NCBI RefSeq assembly: GCF_002208115.1
Contig: NZ_CP020946.1
Coordinates: 558,001-622,000 of the forward strand
Source of the DNA: Bdellovibrio bacteriovorus
GTDB lineage: Bacteria > Bdellovibrionota > Bdellovibrionia > Bdellovibrionales > Bdellovibrionaceae
Direction of reading: 5' to 3'
Length of the DNA stretch: 64,000 nucleotides
This document shows positions 50,079 through 59,769 of the stretch, in pieces (the stretch's first letter is position 1; each line of letters starts with the position of its first letter). A program made the position numbers and the translations under genes. The notes below the pieces were generated by a model, which was not told the origin of the DNA, did not search any database, and worked only from the letters and a program-made list of their open reading frames with translations.

Positions 50079-50974
50079 GACTGAACCCAGTATCCGACCC
50101 ATTCGTCTTTTTCAATTCGACGAACCACGGTCAGGCCGGAGTTTTCCATGAACTTTTCAAAGAAGTGATTGTCACGCTCTTCCAGAATCCCGGTCAGCAA
50201 CATGTGGCCGCCTGGTTTCAGGACACGCAGCAGATCTTTTTTGATGTTGATCAGAACGCCATCAATGATGTTGGCAACAACCACGTCATACTGATCGCGG
50301 ATGTCTTCGATTTGTGTTTCTGGAATTTCAATTTGTGGCAGCTTGTTCAGCTTCACATTTTCACGCGCCACACGGCGCGCTTCCGGATCGATCTCGATAC
50401 CGGCCACCAGTCCCATACCGGACATCTGCGCCAGCATTGCAAGAATCGCGGTGCCCGTGCCCACGTCCAGCATCGCCCAGTTAGCCAGATCATTTTTGTA
50501 TTTTTCAGAAAGCTTGTGGATGAAGAACGCCATCATCTGAGTGGTGGCGTGAGTACCGGTTCCGAAAGCCATGCCCGGATCAATGTAAATCGGGTGCTTG
50601 CATTCTTCAGGGGGAGTCAGCCAGGATGGAACAACCCAGAAGTCACCCACCAGTTTGAACGGCTTGAAACCTTTTTTCCATTCTTCCAGCCAGTCTTTGG
50701 TTTCTTCTTCATGGATATTCCAGCGGATGCCGTCGTTGAGATCGGTCAGGCCGTCAAAGAAGGTGTTGTCTGGTTTTTCAGTGAAGAACACGTCCATTTC
50801 GTGGGCGCGCACATGAAGAATTTTGGGATCGTAAGTCAGATCAGGCTGTGAAAACGGCAAAGCCTCGGTGACGCCGGAGGCGCCACATTCAAAGCAGTGG
50901 GTTGTGATGATATCTTCAAGTTCAGCAGGAACCTGGCTTAGGCGGATACGGAAGTAGGAATTTGTGTCACTCAT
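50075..50974 (-). CDS. prmA: Ribosomal protein L11 methyltransferase
   Basis: PrmA (299 aa) trimethylates ribosomal protein L11. Substrate domain at about 1-110, then a Rossmann domain with PGMAFGTGTHATT, motif I LDVGTGTAILAMLA and the VVANIIDGVLI motif. Start MSDTNSYFRIRL at 50974, which overlaps the end of the upstream secreted-protein gene by 8 nt. It overlaps rsmE by 4 nt. The pair prmA-rsmE is common in many bacteria. Confidence 0.93.
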   Translation of the reverse strand: MSDTNSYFRIRLSQVPAELEDIITTHCFECGASGVTEALPFSQPDLTYDPKILHVRAHEMDVFFTEKPDNTFFDGLTDLNDGIRWNIHEEETKDWLEEWKKGFKPFKLVGDFWVVPSWLTPPEECKHPIYIDPGMAFGTGTHATTQMMAFFIHKLSEKYKNDLANWAMLDVGTGTAILAMLAQMSGMGLVAGIEIDPEARRVARENVKLNKLPQIEIPETQIEDIRDQYDVVVANIIDGVLINIKKDLLRVLKPGGHMLLTGILEERDNHFFEKFMENSGLTVVRRIEKDEWVGYWVQS

Positions 50975-51605
50975 TCCGAGTGGTGTTATCAGAAACCACC
51001 GAATTATCAAGTCTTTCCGCTGTTGGGGCCGGGGTCAAAGCCAGGGCCGCCGGAGCTGTATTTGCCGCAGGAACCACCGGGGAGGGGTTTGCAGAAACTA
51101 CAGGGTTTTGGGCGGTCAAAGCGGGGGGAGTGACCGTGGTCACGGCCGTTACCACAACCTCGGTGGCAGGGGTCATTTCGGCCTCCGCGACCTTCTTTTT
51201 GGCTTTGGGTTTGGAGTTATCGATAAAGGACCCACCCAGGTCAATGCGGTCGCCGGTCATGATGCCGATTTGCTCCAGCATTGGCAGCTCATCACGGGAA
51301 AGCAGGGTGAATTCGCGGGCCACCGCCACACGGTCGTAAATGGCGATGATTTTCAACTGCCCCACCGGAACCAGGATTTCACCAACGGCATTGGCACCAC
51401 TGGCATCGCGGATGTTGATCTTGCGAACGGCGGTGACCACCAGATTCTTTTTTAGTCCGGAGCCGGGGCCGGCGTTGATGTAGAAGTCTTTGTAGACGGT
51501 GTCGGTTTCAGACAGCGTGATATTGCGGCGGACGTCCACCACGGACATATCTGCGGCGTGGGATGAATTCGATAATCCAAGCATGAGCGCAATCAGTAGC
51601 ATCAT
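50967..51605 (-). CDS. Unknown secreted protein with FliA-type promoter
   Basis: A 212-aa exported protein. Signal peptide MMLLIALMLGLSNSSHA, a folded beta-rich region to about 130 (VVDVRRNITLSETDTVYKDFYINAG, LKIIAIYDRVAVAREFTLLS), then a Lys segment and a Pro/Ala/Val/Thr-rich tail (about 150-205). The first part is reminiscent of FlgT-like periplasmic flagellar proteins, but I cannot confirm that. The ATG at 51605 has GGAAGGG 6 nt upstream, better than the ATG at 51620. A strong FliA-type promoter lies 31-58 nt upstream. Confidence 0.7.
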   Translation of the reverse strand: MMLLIALMLGLSNSSHAADMSVVDVRRNITLSETDTVYKDFYINAGPGSGLKKNLVVTAVRKINIRDASGANAVGEILVPVGQLKIIAIYDRVAVAREFTLLSRDELPMLEQIGIMTGDRIDLGGSFIDNSKPKAKKKVAEAEMTPATEVVVTAVTTVTPPALTAQNPVVSANPSPVVPAANTAPAALALTPAPTAERLDNSVVSDNTTRNE

Positions 51606-51635
51606 AAGAAACCCTTCCATGGTTCACTGAATCCC

Positions 51636-51663
51636 TTATCGGCTGTCTTATTTTGAAACTTAA
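51636..51663 (-). promoter_or_regulatory. Strong candidate sigma-28 promoter
   Basis: On the minus strand TTAAGTTT (51663-51656), a 12-nt spacer, then GCCGATAA (51643-51636). The -10 is a perfect match to the FliA consensus, and the -35 matches 7 of 8. Predicted RNA start near 51628. Confidence 0.75.
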
Positions 51664-51690
51664 ATCCACTGGACCAAAGAAGTGCCTGAA

Positions 51691-51720
51691 GCAAAAAGCC
51701 CCTTGGGTTGCAAGGGGCTT
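51691..51720 (-). terminator. Rho-independent terminator of lipoprotein gene
   Basis: AAGCCCCTTG (51696-51705) and CAAGGGGCTT (51711-51720) form a perfect 10-bp stem with a 5-nt loop. On the minus strand TTTTT follows. Confidence 0.9.
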
Positions 51721-51749
51721 CAAAGTTAAAGCGAATGTGGGGGCCGAGG

Positions 51750-52040
51750 TTAGTTGGAAACGATGGCGCCCTGAACCGAGCTGTACACCTTGTAGGTGTC
51801 ATCAGCAGTTTTTTGTTCAATACCGGACATGTAGTTACCCACCGTGCTTTGCACGTGATAGGTCACGCCACCACCTGTGGCCGTACCGGTCTGAGTAGAG
51901 CCCGACACCAAACCTGTGGTCTTTGCCGGATCCTGGAATTTGACAGGAGGAGGAGTCAGCTCAGCAATCTGCTCCAGAGATGCTTCCATAGAACATCCCG
52001 TGGCGAGTATTAGTAGTGAAGCTATAACGAACCTTTTCAC
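51750..52040 (-). CDS. Small lipoprotein next to tail-fibre genes
   Basis: A 96-aa lipoprotein (VKRFVIASLLILATGCSMEAS, lipobox ATGC). The mature part is Thr/Gly/Gln-rich with beta character (TGTATGGGVTYHVQSTVGNYMSGIEQ). No family recognised. The GTG at 52040 has GAGG about 6 nt upstream. A GCCGATAA box that includes the stop of the giant gene lies 22 nt before it. It may serve as an outer-membrane partner of the tail-fibre-like proteins (inference from position and shared box). Confidence 0.65.
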   Translation of the reverse strand: MKRFVIASLLILATGCSMEASLEQIAELTPPPVKFQDPAKTTGLVSGSTQTGTATGGGVTYHVQSTVGNYMSGIEQKTADDTYKVYSSVQGAIVSN

Positions 52041-52062
52041 GCAATACCTCAGTGTTACTGTC

Positions 52063-52070
52063 TTATCGGC
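52063..52070 (-). promoter_or_regulatory. FliA-type -10 box overlapping stop codon
   Basis: GCCGATAA on the minus strand. The TAA is the stop codon of the 1383-aa gene. It lies 22 nt before the small lipoprotein start and is followed by GACAG as at the promoter of the giant gene. The -35 match is weak (TCAACGTC, 4 of 8). Confidence 0.5.
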
Positions 52071-55000
52071 TGGAAGCCGGCAGACGTTGAGTGTTCTCAT
52101 TTTGAGACTTGATATATTTCATTAGATCTTCATTCTGTTTGAGCAGAAGCTCATTTTGTTTTTGTAAGGCGGTCATCTGTGTCTCCAGGGCGGAAATGCG
52201 CTCGTCATGATTGGTGAGGATCGCTTTGAATTTGTGGTAAAGCTCCTGCACCGCACTGGTGATCGGTGCAATCATGTTCATGTAAGAAACGGCCTTGATG
52301 CCTTTTTTGTTTTCATCCACCACGTGTGGATAAACTTTTTCAAGTTCTTGCGCGATGAAACCCATCTGCAGACGTGGATCGGCATTCGGGTCTTTCCAGT
52401 GATAGGACGACGGCTTCAGTTGTAGGATCTTGTCCAGGCTGCCATTTAGAACGTGGATGTCTTTTTTCAGGCGAATATCCGAAGCACCGTTCACAGTTCC
52501 AGTGGTGGTCAGATTTCCAACTGCAGACAGGGTCATCTTTGTGCCGGTGACGCCGCCGGTTTTCGTGGCAAAGTTGATATCCCCACCGTCCATTTCATTG
52601 GCAATGTGAAGTGCGGTGCTACCACCGGTAGGTACTCCCACATAGGCAGAGCGTGTATTCGGAGACGCGGTTCTGGCAAAGAACTGCATGTACACGTGAT
52701 CTCCGCTGCCGGGCTTAAGGCTCAATATCCCCATGCCGTTTGAACCGGTTTCACCCAAAGTCAGAAGTCCACTGGCATCCAAAGACATCAGCATTTGACC
52801 AGACCCAAGGTTTCCTTTGTAGAAATTCAGACGACGGCTGGAACCATATTCATTCACGATGTGGAAATTGTGGGTGGTTGTGGCGTCATTACCCATCTGG
52901 AAAGACGAGTACGCCGTGTTGCCAGCGCCCGAGCTTCCGATGTGTATGTTGGCCAGTGGACTTGTGGCAGTGTTAAATCCGGTAGCGCCGGCGAAGTAGT
53001 TTTTGGCTCCGGTATTCTGTTGATAGATCCCGTAGCGATTGGTGACAGTTCCGCCGGTGCTTGGATTCTGCAGGAACAGGTCATACATGTTTGTGACCGT
53101 ACCGGACTGTAAATGAGGCACGATACGGATACCATAGGCATCTGTGGTTGTCGGAGCATTGCCCGCGACATAGTTTTCATGCCCATAGACGAATTGTCCG
53201 GAAGCCAGGTATGAGACTGTTCCGGCATCCACGTTCCCGGCATAGCGGTTGCGTGTGGCATTGGAGTGGAAGGCTTCGTTTTGGCTTGTTACAGTCACGC
53301 CGGAAGGCACATTGGGAACAACGATACTGACCAGAGCATGTGTCGACATCGTGGAATTGGCTGCAGGACTGAAGCGTTGATAAGCACCGGCAGCCACATA
53401 GTTACCAGTTGTTTCCGTATGGTTGCGCAAGGTCGCATTCAAAGTTTCAGTTGTGATAATGCTGAAATTCGCCGGGAACGGAGTGATATCCCCAATCACC
53501 GCGCCGCCCTTGACCTGGAAATTCGTTGCCGGGGCATTGGTGTTGATACCGACTTTACCGTCGGCTTTGATGGTCATCCATTTGTTCACACCCATCATGT
53601 CGGTGAAATGCAGGTCCGCCGAAGTGGTGTTGGTGAAATCAGTACCAGATTCGATATAGTTGGCACCACTTTGGGAAAGGATGCGCATGGTGACCGGAGT
53701 GCCGGACTTGTCCTGAATGCGCAGGTCCACCGCCCCTGTGTTTGAAAGATGCAGGTTCCCTGTCGGAGCCGTTTCGTTCACGCCGACTTTACCCGTGGCA
53801 AGAATGGTCATGCGGGGATTGGCGTCTGTTTCAAAGGTCAAAGACTGGGCGTCGTTGGTGCCCAGAACTGCCGCAGCACCAAAGCTGTTGCCGCCATTAG
53901 CAAAAATCCCCGAGGAAGAATAACTCGTACAGCCCATCACGCCTGAGGCGTTGAAGGTCAGCATCTGTGCGGTGCCGCAGGTAAATGGAATCACCGCAGA
54001 ACCTGTGCCATTGGAAACAAGCAGACGGTCGGCCGTCAAAGACGTCGCGCCTGTACCCCCTTTGGATACCGGTACCGCAGACGGGAAGTTCGCCGGATCC
54101 GCACTGATGGTGCCTGAGGAAACCGCGATACCCGAGCCCACCTGAACCACACCGCGAGCTCCTGTTGTCGCAGCATCAACGGAAATCACTGGTGTTGAAG
54201 TGCCCGTTGCCACCTGAACCGGCGCTGTACCAGAAACACTGGTCACAGTTCCCGCGTTGGGAGTCGCCCATTTTACACCCGCAGTAACAGCACTGTCGGC
54301 AGTCAGCACCTGACCGTTCGTTCCCACTGGCAGACGGATGTTGTTGGTGGCATCACGAACCAGAACATCCCCTTTGGTTGTCAGAGGAGAAAGTGCGTTG
54401 AATGCCCCCAAAGCGGTTGTTGCGCCCGTTCCTCCGTTTGCGATCGGCAAAGTGCCAGTCACATCAGAAGCCAGATTGATCGCCGCCCCACTGGACGCCG
54501 CCGTCAAACGACCTTGAGCATCCACTGTGATGGATGCGCGAGTGTAAGAACCCGCTGTCACTGTCGTGTTGGCCAACGCAATCGTTCCGGTCGAGGTGAT
54601 CGGGCCACCTGTCAAACCAGTGCCCGTTGCGATATTGGTGACGGTGCCGCCGGAAGAAGTGTCAGTATCAGTACCGCACTCCCAACGATTGTTCGCGGAC
54701 ACCCATTTTAAAACCTGACCGTCAGTACAAGCCGTGTTGTTTGGACGATAAGTCAAATATTTACCAGCGCCACTGCCGATGTCAGCAGCATCCAAAGTAA
54801 TCGCACCCGTGCGACCCGCAACCGTCGTCACCGGGAAAGCAATGGCGGCATTACTTGCCGCCGTCAAACGCCCTTGGGCATCGACGGTGAAGGTTCCAAC
54901 TTGAGTGCTGGAACCATAAGATGCGGCCGTCACCGCTGTATTAGCCAGCGAGATTGTGCCAGTTGAAGTGATCGGTCCGCCGGAAAGTCCCGTGCCGGTT

Positions 55001-56214
55001 GCGATGTTGGTCACAGTTCCGCCGGAATTGGCGTCATTATCTGCGGCGGGTGCGAACTTGGTGCCGTCGTACTTCAGCACCTGACCTGCGGCCAACCCCG
55101 TCGTGTCGACAGTGATGCCCTTGATTTTGTTAACAGCCACGGCACCAATGGTGCCACTGACGTCCCCCGCAACAGACACGTTGATAGACTGACAGTTAAA
55201 GCCAGACACCGCATTCCAATACATGGTTTGGTGGGCCGCACAGTTTGCATTGGCCACCGCCGTATTGAAGTCGGCCTGGGCCATATAGTTGTTCAATGTG
55301 GCCGTCAGTCCATTCACATCACCGGTGCTGATCTGAGCAGACAGCCATTGGGTGCCGTTGAATTTCAAAAAGTGCCCGTTCGTTGGAGCTGTGGCGGACA
55401 CCGCCACGCCCTGGATTTTTGCAACAGAAGGATTCGGATAGGTGCCGCCCAGGTCGCCAGCGGCCGCGCCCGTCGGAACACGGGCATCACTAAAGCGGGC
55501 ATCATTTCCGGCGGCAACCTGATTGGCATTCTGACCGACATTCAAGGTCAGTTGCGGAGTGGTTGTGCCGTTGGTCACAGTGATATAAGCGTTGGCGGAG
55601 GTCACATCAGACACCGTCCCGCCATTGGCACCGGAAACACCAGCACAGCTTAAAGCGGTGCCATTCCAACTTAAGAACGTACCGGCGGCGCAAGTCGGCA
55701 AACCGGCTTTTTGCAGGAAGTCCTCTTCAGTTTTGGTGCCGAGCTTTTCTGATGACAGGGCATAGGCTGCGTAAGGAACCGTACGAATTTCATTGGACGG
55801 GGAGATGATCTTCCAGCCCGAGCCATCATGGAATTGCACTTTCAGCAAGCGGGTGTCCCCGGCCTGCGCGGGATAGGTGGAACCACCAAAGCAGTTGTGA
55901 GTTTTTGAGTTGTTAAATGCCTCAAGCAATGTGAACAGGGGATCTGCCGGGAAAAGTTTTGTCCCGGAACCGATCGGCACGTCAAACACGCCGCCAGAGT
56001 TAATCATGTTCACGCCATCTTTTTGCTCGCGATAGATAACACAACTGCCGTTAGGATTGGTGATCTCAAACAGGAAACTGACGTTGTTATAATCAAGCCC
56101 GTGTCCGTCAGCTTTAAGAATACGCCCCTGATAGGTCAGTGAATTGGGGGAGGCCAGTGCAATCACACTGGTGAACATTGAGAGAATAATGAGCAAATAC
56201 GTTCCGTTTCTCAT
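52063..56214 (-). CDS. Giant secreted tail-fibre-like protein with S74 chaperone domain
   Basis: 1383 aa. Signal peptide MRNGTYLLIILSMFTSVIALA, then a conserved N-terminal domain (about 22-180: SLTYQGRIL, VSFLFEITNP, DVPIGSGTKLFP), a long beta-rich shaft of Gly/Thr/Asn repeats (about 190-1000), and a C-terminal S74 intramolecular chaperone (from about 1243: SDIRLKKDI, S1245) with a terminal coiled coil (about 1330-1375). In phage endosialidases S74 trimerises the fibre then cuts itself off before the Ser. It probably forms a trimeric surface fibre or adhesin. GCCGATAA ends 7 nt before the ATG; no ribosome site is seen. Confidence 0.85.
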   Translation of the reverse strand: MRNGTYLLIILSMFTSVIALASPNSLTYQGRILKADGHGLDYNNVSFLFEITNPNGSCVIYREQKDGVNMINSGGVFDVPIGSGTKLFPADPLFTLLEAFNNSKTHNCFGGSTYPAQAGDTRLLKVQFHDGSGWKIISPSNEIRTVPYAAYALSSEKLGTKTEEDFLQKAGLPTCAAGTFLSWNGTALSCAGVSGANGGTVSDVTSANAYITVTNGTTTPQLTLNVGQNANQVAAGNDARFSDARVPTGAAAGDLGGTYPNPSVAKIQGVAVSATAPTNGHFLKFNGTQWLSAQISTGDVNGLTATLNNYMAQADFNTAVANANCAAHQTMYWNAVSGFNCQSINVSVAGDVSGTIGAVAVNKIKGITVDTTGLAAGQVLKYDGTKFAPAADNDANSGGTVTNIATGTGLSGGPITSTGTISLANTAVTAASYGSSTQVGTFTVDAQGRLTAASNAAIAFPVTTVAGRTGAITLDAADIGSGAGKYLTYRPNNTACTDGQVLKWVSANNRWECGTDTDTSSGGTVTNIATGTGLTGGPITSTGTIALANTTVTAGSYTRASITVDAQGRLTAASSGAAINLASDVTGTLPIANGGTGATTALGAFNALSPLTTKGDVLVRDATNNIRLPVGTNGQVLTADSAVTAGVKWATPNAGTVTSVSGTAPVQVATGTSTPVISVDAATTGARGVVQVGSGIAVSSGTISADPANFPSAVPVSKGGTGATSLTADRLLVSNGTGSAVIPFTCGTAQMLTFNASGVMGCTSYSSSGIFANGGNSFGAAAVLGTNDAQSLTFETDANPRMTILATGKVGVNETAPTGNLHLSNTGAVDLRIQDKSGTPVTMRILSQSGANYIESGTDFTNTTSADLHFTDMMGVNKWMTIKADGKVGINTNAPATNFQVKGGAVIGDITPFPANFSIITTETLNATLRNHTETTGNYVAAGAYQRFSPAANSTMSTHALVSIVVPNVPSGVTVTSQNEAFHSNATRNRYAGNVDAGTVSYLASGQFVYGHENYVAGNAPTTTDAYGIRIVPHLQSGTVTNMYDLFLQNPSTGGTVTNRYGIYQQNTGAKNYFAGATGFNTATSPLANIHIGSSGAGNTAYSSFQMGNDATTTHNFHIVNEYGSSRRLNFYKGNLGSGQMLMSLDASGLLTLGETGSNGMGILSLKPGSGDHVYMQFFARTASPNTRSAYVGVPTGGSTALHIANEMDGGDINFATKTGGVTGTKMTLSAVGNLTTTGTVNGASDIRLKKDIHVLNGSLDKILQLKPSSYHWKDPNADPRLQMGFIAQELEKVYPHVVDENKKGIKAVSYMNMIAPITSAVQELYHKFKAILTNHDERISALETQMTALQKQNELLLKQNEDLMKYIKSQNENTQRLPASSR
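54638..55009 (-). repeat. 372-nt shaft module in giant gene
   Basis: A coding module of 124 codons running from the VTNIATGTGLSGG segment to the next TDTSSGG. The paralogous gene has equivalent modules at 59039-59410 and upstream. Boundaries are approximate; the period is measured between matching positions (372 nt). Confidence 0.7.
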
Positions 56215-56221
56215 GTCTGTC

Positions 56222-56229
56222 TTATCGGC
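56222..56229 (-). promoter_or_regulatory. FliA-type -10 box of giant gene (leaderless mRNA predicted)
   Basis: GCCGATAA on the minus strand, separated from the ATG by 7 nt (GACAGAC). For FliA promoters the RNA start is about 7 nt after this box, so the mRNA would begin at or next to the ATG. The -35 is weak (CACGATTT, 4 of 8). The same CTGTTAAxAAGCCGATAAGA segment precedes the paralogue. Confidence 0.6.
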
Positions 56230-56250
56230 TTTTTAACAGAAAATCGTGAG

Positions 56251-56278
56251 AAAAATCCCTGAGCTTTTTCAGGGATTT
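56251..56278 (-). terminator. Rho-independent terminator of split tail-fibre gene
   Basis: AAATCCCTGA (56253-56262) and TCAGGGATTT (56269-56278) form a perfect 10-bp stem. On the minus strand TTTTT follows. It separates the second giant locus from the first. Confidence 0.9.
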
Positions 56279-56286
56279 AATCACAT

Positions 56287-59200
56287 TTATTTCTTTTTGA
56301 TACAGACCTTGGACTTTGGATTGACCTCGCAAATGGCTTCACGAAGCTCCTGATTCTCTTGTTTTAAAGAGGCGATTTCGCGCTTCTGTGCCTGAACTTC
56401 GGCCTTAACGCCGGACAGGGACGCGTAAAGCTCTTTGAAGGCTTCAATCATCGGGCCGATCAATTTGGTATAGGCCACGGCACGGAAGCCCTTCTCATCT
56501 TTGTCAACGGCTTCAGGGAACACTCGTTCGACGTCCTGGGCGATCACACCCATGTCTTTTTTCTCAATAAGATCCAGATCCGGTCTGACATCATGACGCC
56601 AGTTGAAGGTCACACCACGAAGGGAAAGAATTTTCTGCAACGAATCCGGAACAACCTGGATGTCGGTTTTCAAGCGGGCATCGGACAAGTTTTCCCACGC
56701 AGCCGTACCACCGGAGGTACCGTTGACAAAGAATTTACGAGAACCTGTGTTACCACCGATATAGACGTTGCCACCACTGGTGACAGTTAATGCGTCACTG
56801 GAAGCCGTGGTTGGTCCGGGACGAATCCAGAAGTTACCGCCATCAAGCCCCATGAAGAATTTTCCGGAGGTGTCCATTTCATCAAAACCAATGTAAGGAG
56901 CCGTGGCACTTCTCAGATTCAGCGGCGCACCCGGAGTCGACGTGCCGACCCCCATGGTGATCCAGCCGGTGCTGTGAATGCGCATGCGTTCAGTCGGCAC
57001 TGTGACGCTTCCAGTCCCAGTGTGGGTGGAAAATGTCATATCCGCGGGAACGGAGGTCGATGTCCAGGTCGCAGAAGCGACACTTTGGATATGTGAACCC
57101 AGGCCCACAGTTGTGGCGTCACCATAACCATTGAACAGAAGGCTGCCTAATGTGTCACCGGATTGAACGGCGGCTTTGGCGCCCGTAGTTCCGCGGGACT
57201 TCATCAGTTGAATCCCCGGGCCTGCACTTGCTTCTTCGTTGCGTTCAAAAGCGGCAGATGAGTTGGTGTAGTTGTTGCCCTGAACATGAAGTCTGACCGT
57301 GGGTGCTGTCGCACCGATACCAACAGCCCCAGAGCTGGTGATGCGCATTCTTTCGCCGGATGATCCGTTGTTCAAAGTCGCAAAGGACATATAGGCAGAC
57401 TTGGCTGTGGCAAAGTCGGCTTCTGCGACACCCGCGATCGAAGCACCACTCTGATAAGCCGTACCGTCATAACCACGCATGGACAGGAAGCCCAGGGAAT
57501 CACCAGCCAGAACGGCAGCCTCAGCGCCCGAGTTGGAGCGGGCCTTCGTCAGGATGTAAGCCGGTTCACCGGTGTTACCGATGCTTTGGACATAGACGTC
57601 ATCATTGCCGCCGCCAGTGCCTTTAACATGGATGATTCTTTCCGGGGCAAGGGCGGTGCCAAGGCCTAAACCACCTGGAACATACAGCTTCAGATCCTGA
57701 GTCGCACGCCAGTCACCTTGAGCATTGGCATTTCCGATGCCCACTGTGCTGTTCGCCGGATTAGCTACCGGGCCAATACCCCAGTAACCTGCGCTGTTCC
57801 AGTTCCCGACAAACTGCGCTTGTCCGTTGGTGTTGTGATAAGAGCCGACGAAGACGGCGTTGTAGTTGGCCGTGGCATTCCATTCACCCACTTGGAAGCG
57901 GGCGCCGGGGCTTTCAGCATCAATGCCGACTCGGCCATCGTTGGTGATTCTCATTTTTTCAACATTGTTCGTATCAAAGATGATGTGAGCATCACTGCCA
58001 TTGGAAATATAAAGATCCGAAGTCGCGGTATTAGCATAACCAAAAGTACCCAGCCAGGTTCCATTGCGCAGGAAATCCATTTCAACTTTGCCGGCAGCTG
58101 GTGAATTCAGGATGAGCGCAGACTTGGTTGTTGACGGCGCCATCACGGCCAGACCCGCATTGGTGTCTGGAGACTGACCAATACCAACATAGCCGGCATT
58201 AGAGATCGTCATGCGAGTGACGTTGTTGGTTTCAAGCGCCAAAGAATAAGCGTCATTAGTACCCAAAGTCGCATTCGAAGCCAGAGTGTTACCACCGTTG
58301 GCAAAGAAGGATGTCGAAGCAAAGTTTGTACAACCCATCACACCCGACGCATTGAAGGTCAGCATCTGAGCGGTACCGCACGTAAATGGAATCACCGCAG
58401 AGCCGGTGCCGTTAGAAACCAACAGACGGTCGGCAGTCAGTGAAGTCGCACCCGTACCACCCTTGGAAACAGGAACAGCAGAAGGGAAGTTCGCCGGATC
58501 CGCACTGATTGTGCCTGAAGAAACCGCGATACCAGAACCGACTTGAACAACCCCGCGCGCACCCGTTGTTGCCGGATCTACAGAGATAACGGGAGTCGTA
58601 GTACCCGTAGCAACTTGAACCGGAGCTGTACCCGTGACACTCGTCACAGTACCCACAGTCGGAGTCGCCCATTTCAAACCAGAAGCTTGAGCAGAATCCG
58701 CAGTCAGAACCTGACCGTTCGTTCCCGCAGGCAGGCGAACGTCGTTCGTGCCATCGTTACCGAGAACATCCCCTTTAGTCGTTAACGGGGAAAGACCGTT
58801 GAAGGCGGCAATCGCTGTCGTAGCGCCGGTACCACCATTTGCAATTGGCAAAGTGCCGGTCACATCCGAAGCCAGATTGATTGCCGCGCCACTGGACGCC
58901 GCCGTCAAACGACCTTGAGCATCCACCGTGATCGAAGCGCGAGTGTAAGAACCCGCAGTCACCGCGGTGTTGGCCAAAGCAATCGTGCCTGTCGAAGTGA
59001 TCGGACCGCCGGCAAGACCTGTGCCCGTTGCGATATTCGTGACAGTACCACCGGAAGAAGTGTCAGTATCTGTCCCGCACTCCCAACGATTGTTCGCCGT
59101 CACCCATTTTAGAACCTGACCGTCGGTACACGCTGTGTTGTTCGGACGATAGACAAAGTACTTGCCAGCGCCGTTGCCAACATCACCCACATCCAAAGTC

Positions 59201-59769
59201 ACAGCACCTGTTCTGCCTGCAACCGTAGTCACAGGGAAGGCGATGTTAGCGTTGGAGGCCGCGGTCAAACGACCTTGAGCATCGACGGTGAAAGTGCCCA
59301 CTTGAGTCGTGGAGCCATAAGAAGCCGCAGTGACAGCTGTGTTCGCCAAAGAAATGGTGCCCGTGGAAGTGATCGGGCCACCGGAAAGACCCGTTCCTGT
59401 GGCGATGTTGGTGACAGTACCACCGGAAGATGTGTCAGTGTCATTCGCACACTCCCAGCGGGAGTTGGCATTGATCCATTTCAAAACCTGACCGTCGGTA
59501 CAAGCCGTGTTGTTTGGACGATACGTCAGATATTTACCGGCACCGCTTGTGATGTCGCCGGCATCCAAAACGACCGCGCCCGTTCTGCCTGCAACCGTAG
59601 TTACAGGAAACGCGATAGCGGCATTCGAGGCCGCGGTCAGACGCCCTTGAGCATCGACGGTGAAAGTGCCCACTGAAGTAGTGGAGCCATAAGCTGCCGG
59701 AGTTACCGCTGTGTTCGCCAAAGAAATAGTTCCGGTGGAAGTGATCGGACCACCAGACAAACCGGTCAC
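56287..59769 (-). CDS. C-terminal part of split tail-fibre-like protein
   Basis: 1160 aa from a GTG that overlaps the stop of the upstream part (GTGA). It lacks a signal peptide and starts in the shaft (TGLSGGPITSTG). It contains three shaft modules of about 124 aa (one more than the intact paralogue), the shared segment SGIAVSSGTISADPANFP, a variable region, and a C-terminal S74 domain (SDARLKTDI, S1029) with a coiled coil and two Cys near the end. Translation could be by coupling at GTGA, but the product would not be exported on its own. I regard it as the 3' part of a gene disrupted by a 61-nt deletion. Confidence 0.8.
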   Translation of the reverse strand: MTGLSGGPITSTGTISLANTAVTPAAYGSTTSVGTFTVDAQGRLTAASNAAIAFPVTTVAGRTGAVVLDAGDITSGAGKYLTYRPNNTACTDGQVLKWINANSRWECANDTDTSSGGTVTNIATGTGLSGGPITSTGTISLANTAVTAASYGSTTQVGTFTVDAQGRLTAASNANIAFPVTTVAGRTGAVTLDVGDVGNGAGKYFVYRPNNTACTDGQVLKWVTANNRWECGTDTDTSSGGTVTNIATGTGLAGGPITSTGTIALANTAVTAGSYTRASITVDAQGRLTAASSGAAINLASDVTGTLPIANGGTGATTAIAAFNGLSPLTTKGDVLGNDGTNDVRLPAGTNGQVLTADSAQASGLKWATPTVGTVTSVTGTAPVQVATGTTTPVISVDPATTGARGVVQVGSGIAVSSGTISADPANFPSAVPVSKGGTGATSLTADRLLVSNGTGSAVIPFTCGTAQMLTFNASGVMGCTNFASTSFFANGGNTLASNATLGTNDAYSLALETNNVTRMTISNAGYVGIGQSPDTNAGLAVMAPSTTKSALILNSPAAGKVEMDFLRNGTWLGTFGYANTATSDLYISNGSDAHIIFDTNNVEKMRITNDGRVGIDAESPGARFQVGEWNATANYNAVFVGSYHNTNGQAQFVGNWNSAGYWGIGPVANPANSTVGIGNANAQGDWRATQDLKLYVPGGLGLGTALAPERIIHVKGTGGGNDDVYVQSIGNTGEPAYILTKARSNSGAEAAVLAGDSLGFLSMRGYDGTAYQSGASIAGVAEADFATAKSAYMSFATLNNGSSGERMRITSSGAVGIGATAPTVRLHVQGNNYTNSSAAFERNEEASAGPGIQLMKSRGTTGAKAAVQSGDTLGSLLFNGYGDATTVGLGSHIQSVASATWTSTSVPADMTFSTHTGTGSVTVPTERMRIHSTGWITMGVGTSTPGAPLNLRSATAPYIGFDEMDTSGKFFMGLDGGNFWIRPGPTTASSDALTVTSGGNVYIGGNTGSRKFFVNGTSGGTAAWENLSDARLKTDIQVVPDSLQKILSLRGVTFNWRHDVRPDLDLIEKKDMGVIAQDVERVFPEAVDKDEKGFRAVAYTKLIGPMIEAFKELYASLSGVKAEVQAQKREIASLKQENQELREAICEVNPKSKVCIKKK
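59039..59410 (-). repeat. 372-nt shaft module in split gene
   Basis: One exact-length module: GTGACAGTACCACCGGAAGA occurs at 59039 and again, with one changed codon, at 59411. A second copy continues to the split point near 59768. Encodes about 124 residues from VTNIATGTGL to TDTSSGG. Confidence 0.75.
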
